DNA from: Symbiodinium sp. CCMP2592
Lineage: Eukaryota > Sar > Dinophyceae > Suessiales > Symbiodiniaceae
Direction: 5' to 3'
Length of the DNA: 64,000 bases
Assembly: GCA_905221615.1 (NCBI GenBank)
Contig: CAJNDT010004635.1
Coordinates: forward strand, 232,321 to 296,320
In this document: positions 22,140 to 32,460 of the stretch, piece by piece
Numbering within the stretch: the first letter of the stretch is position 1
Layout: every line of letters begins with the position of its first letter
Translations under genes and position numbers: made by a program
The notes under the pieces: model-generated
What the model was told of the DNA's origin: nothing
Database searches by the model: none
What the model saw: the letters and a program-made list of their open reading frames with translations, nothing else

Positions 22140-22800
22140 ATAATCATATAAATATATATATATATATATAGATATATTTCGAAGACAGCATAAACGCACA
22201 TTCGTATACACGAAGAGACAAGAATCCAATTGAGCCACGGCCGAGCACTCTTCCTTCCGAGAGTGCTATGTAAGGCGGACGTCATGCCACATAAGGATTC
22301 GAACATCGCATGGCGACATCGCAGACAAGCTGCTTAATATTGCGATCATTATTCGTAGTACTAAGATTACAGCTTTATAACAATTATTGGCATTAGTATT
22401 GATGTTACTATATCTAATCGACAAAGCTCATCCTCTCGAGTCTCTGCCCGCCTTGGAGAGGCTTCGTGCTCGAACAGGGTGCTGGCCTCGGACATTTGCA
22501 GATGTAAGGCGTTCACGGCACATATTTATGTACATATGTGCCTGCATAAAACATAGTACCATATACTGTAGTAGTACAACATAAGACAACAAATTCAATA
22601 TGAGCTAATGTTAATGTGACAGAATACAACGTGAAGTAACATAATAGAACATCATAGTATACAAGTATGATATAACATAAAACACCATAACATAATGCAA
22701 CAAATATACTATAAGATAATTAACAACATGTATATATATATATATACATGCATACATAACAAAACATACACATATATACATAAATACAAAAAAAGTGCTT
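22140..22800. repeat. AT-rich microsatellite-like region
   Basis: (TA)n runs lie at 22149-22177 and 22731-22745, with a dense series of ACATAATA/AACATAA words at 22550-22720. No gene is supported. Confidence 0.7.
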
Positions 22801-24784
22801 TCTGGTCATTCGGTTCTCTTGTCGCTCCCTTTGCAGACACAAAGGTATGAACATGTTGACATGAAGGCGGATGCGAAGACCATGCAGCCTGATACCGAAG
22901 CCTGGACCTCCAACTTTGAGTACGCCGGAGGACCCGCATGAAGCTACCAAGTCTACACTACAAACCCCAGAGCCTGAAACCTAACAAGCGAGACAGGTCT
23001 TAGACACCCTGCCCTCTAAACGTTTCTGGTCCACCCAGCACGGAAACACATACTTTGGCAAATCCCACGAGTCTCTTGGAGGCGATAGCAGCCGGGCGAC
23101 CCCGAGCCATTGACCTCAGTACGTCGCCAGACTCTCCAGAGCAATATTGTTTTGGGGTTCCTTATCATAAATATGTTATAATATGTCCCGAACCTGTATT
23201 CTAAGCCCTCATATTATGCACATCCTTCTCGCACTCCGTCTTTCAGATTGTTGATATGCTGCATCATCGTCCGTCAGCAACGGCCTCATCAAGAGCACCT
23301 GATACACTGACGGCGTGTTCCCAGGACCCATCATCCTCGTCATTGCAGTCAGCGCTCCCTGCGTACATTGCCTTCATAAACATGGTAGAAGCTGTGGCAT
23401 CGGCAATGCAGCATGCATCTGCAATGATAGTGGTGCTAGGGCATCGACTGCCTTTCCAAAACATCCACGAAAACGTAGTTCACCCGCAGAATATAGATTT
23501 GCTGCCGTCAGATATACGTCAGTCGCCAGAATAGCATGCAATGGTGCGCAACAGCCCCACACAGCAGCAAGGGTAGCACATCACGTGCCAAAGACCAGAA
23601 CATATGCACTGGACAAGTTGCTGCAGCAACAATTGCGTCACTTGCTAGAGACATGGCAATGCAAGAGCTAGAACAACACGTCGTGTCGTGAACACGTACA
23701 CTAATGGAAACCCCCAGGAATGACCCTCAATGCGAGGACACAAGAAGCCACCCAATACTCACTCTGAAATGCTGGGCGCAGGGACACTTCAGCGCCTGTC
23801 TCGCGCTGAGCCGGTCATCTGGGTCGTTCACCAAAAGTCCTGCAATATTAAACCTGTCAGCCTAAATCTTAGCTGGAAAAGGTTGAACTATGCTTGAATT
23901 ATGAGCATAACTACAGAACAGGTTCAAAATTCAACGAGAGTGCCGAGGGTCTGGGGCCAATCCTGCAGATAATGCAGAAACAACTATATACGACTGCGGG
24001 AATACAGTGACCCTGGCAACAGATGATAATTCAGAAGATTAACACAAGAGGCCGATAAAATAAAAACATGACCCCAACCAAAACGACCCCCCTCCTCCAA
24101 AACAAAAAAGTAACGTCTAATTTTGTGACCTCGCCCCTTAAAGACGTCCCTCAAAAAATACAAGAAGGCAAGAACAAATCGTACCGATTCATGCAGATTA
24201 CAGGTTCATATACGGTAAACCCTCACTGAACCCTATTTAAGAACCAAACATCCAAAGCATGAATCCTAAAGCTGAAAACCCCACCCTCCATCCACCCCTG
24301 AAGCCCAAACCTCAAAACCCCAATGAAAGGCTAAACAACTAATTTCGTGCAAGGTCCGGCGCAGAGCAAAGTCCTCGGAGCAGAGCGATGGCATCCTCGG
24401 GCGCATCGTTCAGCTCCTGACGCGTTCACTTTGGAACGGGCCATTGGATGTTTCCACACACTCGTTTTGAGGGTTGGATCCTTGGGGGCTGGATCAGGGG
24501 GGTTTGAAGGCCAAAACCAATTTCCTCAATAGTGCAGTTCAATATACCGATTTAAGGTTTCAAGCTGTTGTAGTATTAGCTTATTTATGTATTTTATTAG
24601 GAATTTCAGTGCCGGGGGCACGGCCGTTGACCAAAACATTTTAAAGCACACTGGGAAGCCAGCGTGAGGAAACCCTTTTTTGCCAAACATTTTTGCATTT
24701 GTCCAAGCCGGATGTATTGAGCGATGGTGTTCGCTTCTGTCCAAGCCGGATGTGTTGGAAGCTGAAACGTGGTCCTTTGTCACG
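22801..24784. other. About 2 kb without a supported gene
   Basis: The best frame (23315-23671) has no motif. Telomere-like GTAAACCCTCACTGAACCCT and CCCAAACCTCAAAACCCC lie at 24216-24320. Nothing else was recognised. Confidence 0.5.
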
Positions 24785-25872
24785 TGCCACTGCTTGGTTG
24801 GCTTGGTTGCTTGGTTGGCTTGCTTGGCTTGCTTGGCTTGCTTGGCTTGGTTCGACTCGCCCTACCCATCCTGCACGCCCAAGCTCAGAGTGGTCTTAGA
24901 GACCGCTCCAGTCGGGCTCGGACCACGTGAGCAATGGGTCCTTGATCCGTGCGGGACAGCGTCGCTGGCCGGGCGCTGGGGATTTACTCTGTGTGCTGCT
25001 CGCCTGTCCAGCCAGGTGGTGTGTCCGCCGCGGGGTGAAATGCACACAGATTGCAGGGAAGGCCTCGCTACTATTAATAAATACTATGCCACGTACCCAC
25101 ACCACGGTCGAAATATTAACTTCGATCACTGCTGCTTGCCGGCATGGCCCCGCATGGCATCTTATGCTGTGCCTCATTGACAGGTCTTCAGTAACCGGCG
25201 CGTTGCGCAGCGATTCCGGTGCACTCGATGACGAGCATGACCTGTCCTCTTGCGGGCCGGTATGCAAGGCAATCGGATTTCAGCGCTCCGCATAGGGCAA
25301 AGACGGCGCATACTCAGCAGGGTGACCCCATCTTGGCCGAATGGGGGTGGCATTTAAAGAAGTCTCCAGTTCGCATGACTGTCAGAGCACACTCGTGTTT
25401 GCAAAGACGCTGGGGAGGCCGTTACTGTGTCGGCATGGCATTGCTTGGCTTGGTTGATTCGATTCTGCAGTGGCATCAATTCTGGTAGCATCAATCAATT
25501 GTGGTAGTCAGCATGGCATTGCTTGGCTTGGTTGATTCGATGCTGCAGTGGCATCAATTCTGGTAGCATCAATCAATGTCAATGGTGGTAGTCAGCATGG
25601 CATTGCATGGCTTGATTGCTTCGATTGTTGCGGTGGCATCTGATTCGATTTTGCGGTGGCATCAATTCTGATACCATCAGTTCTGGTAGCAGCAACTGTG
25701 GTAGTCAGCATGGCATTGCTTGGCTTGGTTGATTCGATTTTGCAGTGGCATCAATTCTGGTAGCATCAGTTCTGGTAGCATCAACTTGTCAATTGTGGTA
25801 GTAACAATTGTGGTAGCGCTAATTGTGGTAGCATGATTTGCGGTAGTATAACTATTGTGGTAGCATCAATGG
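24785..25872. repeat. Degenerate GCTTGGTTG and TGGTAGCATCAA repeats
   Basis: Bases 24790-24850 are (GCTTG)n/(GGTTG)n. Bases 25430-25872 contain four to five imperfect copies of a phrase joining GCATGGCATTGCTTGGCTTG, GATTCGAT, GCAGTGGCATCAATTCTGG and TAGCATCAAT, followed by single (T)GTGGTAG units. Between them (24850-25430) no gene is supported. This zone separates the gene-poor left part from the gene-dense right part. Confidence 0.75.
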
Positions 25873-25875
25873 CAA

Positions 25876-26285
25876 GGTCTGCCTGGCATGTTTTGACAGA
25901 GCCGGGGGGGGGCAGGGCTGGCATGAAATTTGCATTTTGCCAGGTGAAGTCGTTTCAGAAGGCATGTGAGTGATATTTGCGCGGAAGGCTCAGTGAGTGT
26001 GTGTGTGTGTGTGTCAGCTTGCTTGGTGATTGATTGTGAGCCCCTTGTAACCTAATGCTGCAGTTCTGGCTCAAGTGGTCTGCCTGGCATGTTTTGACAG
26101 AGCCGGGGGGGGGGCAGGGCTGGCATGAAATTTGCATTTTGCCAGGTGAAGTCGTTTCAGAAGGCATGTGAGTGATATTTGCGCGGAAGGCTCAGTGAGT
26201 GTGTGTGTGTGTGTGTGTGTGTCAGCTTGCTTGGTGATTGATTGTGAGCCCCTTGTAACCTAATGCTGCAGTTCTGGCTCAAGTT
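25876..26285. repeat. Tandem duplication of a 201/209-bp unit
   Basis: Copy 1 is 25876-26076 and copy 2 is 26077-26285. Both begin GGTCTGCCTGGCATG and end CAGTTCTGGCTCAAGT. The only differences I see are the G run (9 against 10) and the (GT)n length. This indicates a recent duplication or an assembly slip. The second copy ends 5 bp before the ATG at 26291. Confidence 0.9.
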
Positions 26286-26290
26286 GTGCT

Positions 26291-26506
26291 ATGTCGAGTG
26301 TGGCCCTCCAGCATCTCCCTGAGGAATTGTGTCTCGAGGAGCAGGGCCAGGATCTCCGGAAAGCACAGCAAGCAATCTACTTGCTCTATTTGCTCTGCCC
26401 GAGAAAGGCTGTTGATCTTGTGACACCTGCAGTACATTTCAGACAATTTCCAATTGAGAATAATTTGCTACCTGACATGTCATTGTTTCAATGCAACAAC
26501 ATTTGA
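26291..26506 (+). CDS. Candidate first exon, hypothetical protein
   Basis: An ATG opens a 71-codon frame. The first about 40 codons look coding (helical, Leu/Gln/Glu-rich, ending around CPRKA). The remainder may be intronic, because a CAG acceptor-like site follows. No match recognised. It is the first plausible coding sequence after the repeat zone and has the same orientation as everything up to the gap. Confidence 0.35.
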   Translation: MSSVALQHLPEELCLEEQGQDLRKAQQAIYLLYLLCPRKAVDLVTPAVHFRQFPIENNLLPDMSLFQCNNI

Positions 26507-26703
26507 GGAGAGCTTTCAAACGGGGAAGAGACGGCATCCAGAAACCAGAAGCCTGGATTCTGTCAGCCTGTAACAAGAACGTTAGAGAGCACTTTGGCAA
26601 AGATTGATGCAGCCCTTTTTTTTGGCGCTTAAACTTTCATCATTACAATTCCGTGTTCATTCGAGGCACAATCAAAGCTTGGGGATAGCATACAGCCAAT
26701 TCG

Positions 26704-27279
26704 ATGTCGGGAACTACGGCAGCAAGAAAAGTTCCGGTGACTTGGGGCGGGGCAAAGAAGAAGACGACTCGGACGATTGGGGACGCAAGTGGAAGGACCC
26801 CGAGAGAAACAAGAGACCACGAACCGGCTATTGATGCTACTGATGACGATGTGAGCTCTATTGACAACCCGAGCTCTTCGACAGCTGCTTTCTGCTCCAA
26901 CACTTCGAGGTCAGTTTTGGTGGGCGGCAAAACCTACGTTTGGCCGAAGAGAGTGGTGATCGTTGGTTATGGGGTTGCCGCCCATGGAAATCGTCCATCA
27001 CCTCAGATGGCAGACTTGTTGGAGAGGTTGGACAAGGAAAGTAACTTTTCTAACAAATGGGAGGTTCGCTTGCAGGTGCAAATGCACGTGTCGAAGCTTC
27101 ATGACATTTGTACATTTTTCATTCATTTCAGTTTCACTCAATTGACAATTGAGGGCAGTGACAGTGACAGTCATGGATGGAAGCCAAGGGAGGCCCAAGG
27201 AGGAAGGTTTGGCAGAGAATGTGGCCTATACCAGCATATCATGGAACAGGTGCCTGGTCGAACAGGTGTTGCTTCATGA
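26704..27279 (+). CDS. Hypothetical protein (191 codons, possible intron)
   Basis: An ATG at 26704 opens a 191-codon frame, with an N-terminus rich in Lys/Thr/Arg, a Ser/Asp-rich stretch, then a more ordered part (GGKTYVWPKRVVIVGYG and LLERLDKESNFSNKW). A GT-AG pair at 27076-27131 could be an intron, but removing it leads to an early stop, while reading through gives a Gly/Arg-rich tail. Another frame from about 26604 to 26834 (EEDDSDDWGRKWKDPERNKR) also looks coding, so the exon structure is uncertain. Not recognised. Confidence 0.4.
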   Translation: MSGTTAARKVPVTWGGAKKKTTRTIGDASGRTPRETRDHEPAIDATDDDVSSIDNPSSSTAAFCSNTSRSVLVGGKTYVWPKRVVIVGYGVAAHGNRPSPQMADLLERLDKESNFSNKWEVRLQVQMHVSKLHDICTFFIHFSFTQLTIEGSDSDSHGWKPREAQGGRFGRECGLYQHIMEQVPGRTGVAS

Positions 27280-27355
27280 ATCGAGTTGTATAATAATTAA
27301 TTTTAATTTTAATAAGAATTCACCCTAATGACCGAGGTGTATAGTCATCCCGCAG

Positions 27356-27817
27356 CGCTCAAGACGCTCCACTTCATCCTCAATTTTCCCGACAAGTTGC
27401 TCAGGCTTCTCGAGTCTTTGAATGCTGAAGGTCTTGGAGGTTTTTTTTAGGTTCAGGGACTAGGATAATTATAACCCTCCTATGTGGTCCTTCAATTGTC
27501 AGGATCTGCTGTTCGGCGGGATGGCACAGGACGTGTGCCATGATTGCGTTGGTCATGGCTCTCTTCCAAGTCGCTGTGCTGAACTGACTCATTGGTCCAG
27601 GTGACACTCAATTGTCTAGTTTTTGTAAGTATATCAGCTGTCAGTGCAGGTCTGTGGCATCGAATGCGTCGCATGGTTGGACACTTTAGTCCAGAAGCAC
27701 AGAAAGGAAGATTACAGAGCCATCGCTGCCGATCAACAGCACATTATCGACTTCGCCAATGGCCATGACGTGTCGCTGAGCAGCTTCAGATTTTCGAATG
27801 TTGTTTTGAGGTTGTAA
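27356..27817 (+). CDS. Candidate exons of an intron-rich gene
   Basis: Three short coding-like segments each follow a CAG acceptor: from 27356 (frame KTLHFILNFPDKLLRLLESL), from 27503 (DLLFGGMAQDVCHDCVGHG, with two Cys and two His that could bind metal), and 27650-27817 (GIECVAWLDTLVQKHRKEDY and on to a stop at 27815). The intervening DNA contains TTCAATTGTCAG and GTGTCAGTGCAG-like acceptor regions. I could not make all phases agree, so the links are unproved. Function unknown. Confidence 0.35.
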
Positions 27818-28275
27818 TATGTAAATATTTAAATGCAATCCATGGTTCTGCCAAAGTGTGCATCAGGAGGCAGAAGCATCTCCTGCCGTCCATTGGTTGG
27901 TCGTCGCATCAATGGGGGGCAGCATTGCAAAATGCTTGGACCACATGGACCGACCAATTTGCAAATCAGAATGATTGGGCTTCCATTCAGATGTGCCTGG
28001 ACTCGAATTCCGCATTGATTTGATTTGCAGTCTGCCCTGTAGTGCCAACACGTACCACTTTGACTCAGGAACTTGAAAACAAGAATGGTCAAGGACAAGC
28101 AGGAACATCCCGTGGACCTACCTTCCAGGACATTTCAGAAGCTTCAGAAGCGAAATCAGAAGACGAAGTCAAGAGGAACTGCTGCAGCAGCAGCAGCTGG
28201 GAGCAACACTACATTTTCGCTTCAGCTTCAAGAATAAATAATAACATTTCAGTCACAATTGACATCCTCAATTGA

Positions 28276-29269
28276 GTGTGTGTGTGTGTGTGTCGTCTTC
28301 AATGCAAAGCATTTGAGGTGCTGCCAGATGCCAAAAGAGCACGAACTGCTCCGCTTGAGATCCCGGAGACAGATGTCGATGACGCCACAAGAGGGGGTGG
28401 TGATCCTGCATCCTCCAGTTCTGCTACTCCGGCTTTTGCCAGGCCACCAGTGCCCGCTCCAGAGTGGACCAATGATCCAAAAGCATCACCAGCAAAAAAA
28501 AACAAAAGCCAGCGCAACAGCATCAACAGACAAGCCAGGGGCAGGACCAAAAGCAGGAGCACCACCAAAAGCAAGACCGCCAGCAAAAAAATTGGCATCA
28601 GCAGAAGTAGGGGCAACGGCAAAAACAAAGCCAGCCCCTCTTACGAAAACCATGCCTGCAAAGCCGAAAAAGCCGGCTGCAAAGCCGCCAAAGCCGCCAG
28701 TGGTTGAGGTTGATTCTCCAGAGGGTGTGCCGGAACCGAAAGATCCGCCCAAGTCTCGTCCGTTACATCCAAGGGATGCACGTCTGGCAGCAACACATCC
28801 AGTTCAACCTGCCTTTCCTCCGCCGGCGCCAGCAAACCCAACACTTCCGATGATGACGGCATGTGAGATGGCTGTTGGGGAATGCTTTCAGACATTCCTA
28901 GGTGGTGGTGCTGCACTGCCGAGCAACAGTTCAGCTCGATCTTCAATTGAGAACATGGTGTCGAGTTTGGCGAATGCTGTGTGGGAGAGGCTGCAGCCAA
29001 AACTTGTGGAACTTCAATTCATGTCAACACTTGAGCACAGTGTTCCACTGGCACCTGCCGGTGCGCTGGCGGACCTCACAGCGTGGAATCCGAGTCTTCC
29101 TGAGAAGTCGGAGCCCTACAAGGCTGAGCAGGAGCAAATCGACCAGGAGTCGGAAGAGGAGGAAGAAGAGGAGCACGATGAAGAAGTAGCCCCTACCATC
29201 GACAGAGACCCTGTGATGCAGCCTGGCAGGGATTTGCATGCAGTTTACAGTGTTGTATTGTTTATATGA
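28276..29269 (+). pseudogene. Lys/Pro/Ala-rich protein, frame broken at an A9 run
   Basis: The first part (to about 28493) reads coding-like in one frame (EVLPDAKRARTAPLEIPETD, then ATPAFARPPVPAPEWTND). From about 28500 the coding sequence continues in the next frame as a Lys/Pro/Ala-rich linker (KPKKPAAKPPKPP), a more ordered part with two helices, and a C-terminal acidic run (EEEEEEHDEE). The switch coincides with nine A bases at 28494-28502; eight would keep one frame. It may therefore be a sequencing slip or a true frameshift. An upstream exon ending in a Ser-rich run lies at about 28034-28210. Probably nuclear by composition, but function is unknown. Confidence 0.5.
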
Positions 29270-29279
29270 AACAGTTGAG

Positions 29280-29433
29280 GCTGGAGATCTTGGCGGACTA
29301 CTATATCCCTGAGGATCTCAAGGACAAGTTCTTCCACTTGGCCACCCATCACGATTTCCCATTGCAGCGCCAGGTCAAGCTCATGCCGCTTGAACTGTTC
29401 ATTGGTTCATTGTGCACCATTACATCCCTTTAA
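29280..29433 (+). CDS. Candidate terminal exon, hypothetical
   Basis: After a GAG acceptor-like site, a 50-codon segment reads LEILADYYIPEDLKDKFFHL and continues to a TAA at 29431. The amphipathic pattern looks coding. It probably belongs to the preceding acidic-tailed gene through an intron starting near 29243, but the phase does not match with that exact donor. This exon lies left of the part duplicated in the right arm that is visible here. Confidence 0.4.
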
Positions 29434-30284
29434 GACTCAGACTCACATGAATCAATCAATATCTGTAGTGCCAAGGATGAACATGCTGATGCGCCATGGT
29501 GAGAGACAACAGAGTACGAGCTGGCTGAGACAATGTGTGGGCAACTTGTCCTTGTTCGGGGACAGTGCAAGTCCTTAAACTCAAATGTGGTGAAGTAGTG
29601 AGCTTGTGCTGGCTACAGGAAACGAAATGTCCCAGCCACACCCGCCATCCGCTTCGACAGAGCGGCCGCCACTGGAACTGTTCGACCCGACTTGAAGTGA
29701 GCTGACTGCCCGGCTGACTGAGCTGAAAGCTCCAATGAGATGTTGAGCTTTCATCCATGGCACTTTCTGGTGCTCGTACACTAAGTACCATACTCAGCTG
29801 GTGATTTGGTTGAGTGAATCTACTCAGCTGATTCCAGCTCTTCTGATTGGTTCATTCTCCTCGACTCACACAGACTCTGACAATTCCGTGTCAGTCAGTT
29901 TGAAGTTAATTCATGCTATCACCCAAGCACACACACACACACAGAAACACATAATATAATATCATATCATACAGCTTCCAATGTGCTCAGGTGCTGGAGT
30001 TCCTCGAGTTGCAGGAGGCAGTGACATCGATCTCACTGGTGAGTTGTCGATGAAAATGTTGTGTTAGTCAGTCGTCTGGTCATAGATTCATGTTTTTGCA
30101 GCTGTTGGTGTCAAAGTTCAGAACTGCTCCGAACAGTAGTTACACTTTGGATTCCCATGCTACTGGATGAACACTTTCACAATTGAGTCTCAATTGTCAC
30201 AATTGCAGCATTTTAGAATTGAGAGGTGGCTGCTGAGGCCAAACGCAAATAGCATTTTTTCGCATGTGACTTTTCCTGGTGGCG

Positions 30285-31310
30285 ATGGAGTGTCCTTTTT
30301 GCAAGCGTTGCCTGCCTCATTCATACTGGAGGAAATCCCAGTGGTACCAGAAATCAGCTGAAACGCCAATTCGGCACTACTTCAATTGTTGCCGTGACTG
30401 TAGCAATGTCCTGGAGAACCTGTATGTGGATCCACGTGAAGTGCGGTCGGCAACAATATTTGTGGCCCAGATGATTGATCTTTTGAGAGCAGATTCAGGC
30501 CAACTTCAGCGCAGGTTTCGGAGTGTGTTCCAGGGCTTGGCTGACTACCCATCACAATTTCGAAAACACATATCTCACGGAGGCTGCCTGTACTACAATG
30601 GGCAACCGCATGATCCTGGGAATGCGTTATACACAATGGCGTTGGAGTTGCTTCTGCCTGGATTTCGCAGAGCCTATCCTTGGGGCGAAGAGAAACTTGG
30701 AGACCTGGTTGAGGGGCTTCTTTGGGTATGGTCTCCGGAATTTATAGCCTCGAAGAAGTTGCAGAAGGAGGCGGATCAGATCTGCAGGAAGCATTACAGG
30801 AAGATCCAGTGGCTTCTACAATGTGCCGAGCCACCAGTTTCACAAGATTTGACGATGATCGGATTCTTGCATGGGTGGTTTTCCTCTGTTTTCATGCTTT
30901 CGAGAGCCACTGGCTACACACAACCGTTCTCAAACGTGGAGGAGCTCCTTACTTTTCGGGATTGGACCCCTGAGAACTCTTGCCCAAACAAAAAAATGCG
31001 GGCAGAATTGGAAGCAATGGCTCTGAAGTTGGACGAGGTTCTGATGCTGTCGTCAGAGTCTGAGGAGTCACTGGACCCTTATCATTGTAAAGCAGATGAG
31101 GATCTAGAGGATGAAGACCCAGAGGAAGACAAAGTTCCCGAAAATGAGGATATAGAGGATGAGGACGAAGACGAAGCCCATGCAATGAGTGATGATGAGC
31201 CAATGTACAGACATGAAGTGTGTGACGAAACATCAGACTCAGAGAACGAATACTTACACATGCTGTTGGAACAGTCCTCTGAATCCGAGGACGAGCACGA
31301 TCCGGCCTGA
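30285..31310 (+). CDS. Cys-rich N-terminus, acidic C-terminus hypothetical protein (341 aa)
   Basis: The first ATG of the frame is at 30285, giving 341 aa. The N-terminus has clustered Cys: C-x2-C-x2-C (CPFCKRC) followed by CC-x2-C (CCRDC) about 30 residues later, which suggests a zinc-binding site. A middle part of about 190 residues is Trp- and Leu-rich and looks globular. The last about 90 residues are almost entirely acidic with Ser (SSESEESLD, EDEDEDEAH, SSESEDEHDPA). It ends with a clean TGA and no donor site nearby. The right-arm copy has only one residue difference (Leu to Gln in the LMLSSES stretch). I do not recognise the family. A nuclear role with a charged tail is possible but unproved. 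Confidence 0.7.
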   Translation: MECPFCKRCLPHSYWRKSQWYQKSAETPIRHYFNCCRDCSNVLENLYVDPREVRSATIFVAQMIDLLRADSGQLQRRFRSVFQGLADYPSQFRKHISHGGCLYYNGQPHDPGNALYTMALELLLPGFRRAYPWGEEKLGDLVEGLLWVWSPEFIASKKLQKEADQICRKHYRKIQWLLQCAEPPVSQDLTMIGFLHGWFSSVFMLSRATGYTQPFSNVEELLTFRDWTPENSCPNKKMRAELEAMALKLDEVLMLSSESEESLDPYHCKADEDLEDEDPEEDKVPENEDIEDEDEDEAHAMSDDEPMYRHEVCDETSDSENEYLHMLLEQSSESEDEHDPA

Positions 31311-31490
31311 AACTCTGACTCCTCGAATCGGTGTCGAGTCCTTTTGCCAATTAGGTCACTGACACTGACAATGCGCCTACCTCTGCCTCTGTGACTCAAA
31401 ACACACAATTGATTTATTGTGATGACAGTTTCGTGCACAATGAAGTGACAGTGTTGTACACAATTAATTGAGAGTTTGCTTGACTTGCAG

Positions 31491-31639
31491 ATTCCTTATA
31501 AAAACCTGATGGTGCTGTACAACTCTATGAACCATCAGAGTGCAAAAGGAAACAGTGTCATGGGCACAGCAAAGTCATCCAGTGAAACTTTGCCTGACAA
31601 ATCTGTGTCAGTGCATGAGTGGGCAACTGGCATGGCACA
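31491..31639 (+). ncRNA. Two-stem element, copy A
   Basis: This segment follows a TTGCAG and shares ordered blocks with 33807-33951: CTGATGGTGCTGT, ACCATCAGAG, AGGAAACAGT, TGGGCA, GTCATCCAGTG, ACTTTGCCTGAC, GTGTCAGTGCA and TGGCACA. Stem 1 pairs CTGATGGT (31506-31513) with ACCATCAG (31531-31538). Stem 2 pairs TGAC with GTCA plus TGC with GCA around an eight-base loop. The unconserved parts are mostly loops. It could be a structured RNA, an intron-borne element or a duplicated exon. Confidence 0.45.
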
Positions 31640-31856
31640 TGTTGCGGTTGAAAGCCAAGCCAAGAAATGAACAATTCTTCAATTCTGTCAGGTTGTTTGC
31701 GACAAAGAGAACCATCACCATGCAGCCGCCTCAGTCTTCAGTGAAAGCCTCTTACATCCAGTCTTGGAATGGTTTGCCTGCTGTTAGAATTGTCTTGCTT
31801 CAGCTGCAGCCATTGTCCCCCAAGATCAATTTGGTTTGAAATTTTGATTGACGATC

Positions 31857-32093
31857 ATGTCGAATCCCAAGAAGGAGGGCTATGTGGAATCCCTTCAGTG
31901 CTATGTGGACGAAAAAAGGTGCCTCAGCTGCATGCTGTTCCACTTTGAAAGCTACCTGCCGGCATGGGACTACAAGCGCTTGGAGATGATCTCGCACGAC
32001 TGCAAATGTGATGATGTGGTTTTGGCGGAGTCCAAAGGCAGTGTGTCAGAGGAATCTGCAACCTGCAAAAGCCAGTTGCCGGTCAAGCACTGA
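31857..32093 (+). CDS. Small Cys-rich hypothetical protein (78 aa)
   Basis: An ATG at 31857 opens 78 codons. Cys residues appear as C-Y-V-D-E-K-R-C-L-S-C (a C-x7-C-x2-C pattern) and later DCKCDD, spaced like a small metal-binding fold. The tail is Ser-rich. It is unchanged in the right-arm copy at the protein level. A short coding-like exon with a His-rich stretch precedes it at about 31690-31793. Not recognised; it could be one exon of a longer gene. Confidence 0.5.
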   Translation: MSNPKKEGYVESLQCYVDEKRCLSCMLFHFESYLPAWDYKRLEMISHDCKCDDVVLAESKGSVSEESATCKSQLPVKH

Positions 32094-32460
32094 TGTTTCA
32101 CCGATGTGATTCGCACAGGACAAATTTGAATTAGTAATTATTCTGCCATTTGCAGATCACTAGCTGCAATTGCAGGTTCCAGAAGATTCCAGCAAGTTTC
32201 GATTGGGGGAAAAAGCTGTGGGAAACCTGAGCTATTGCCGAAATTGTCCTTTGTCCAGTGATGCTTGTGGAAATGAATTGCATGTCCATGAATTGTGTCA
32301 CAATTGTCGTGTCTCAGATCAATTGTGAAGCGCTGAGAACTGGACGGTTCTACATCTGGAGCAAGGAAGGATCTTGAACAGTAGCAACTCAATCGTTGAT
32401 TGAGTCAGCGGATAGCTCCAGTGACAATGGGCTGGACAGTTTCAAGGAAACAGCAGAATC

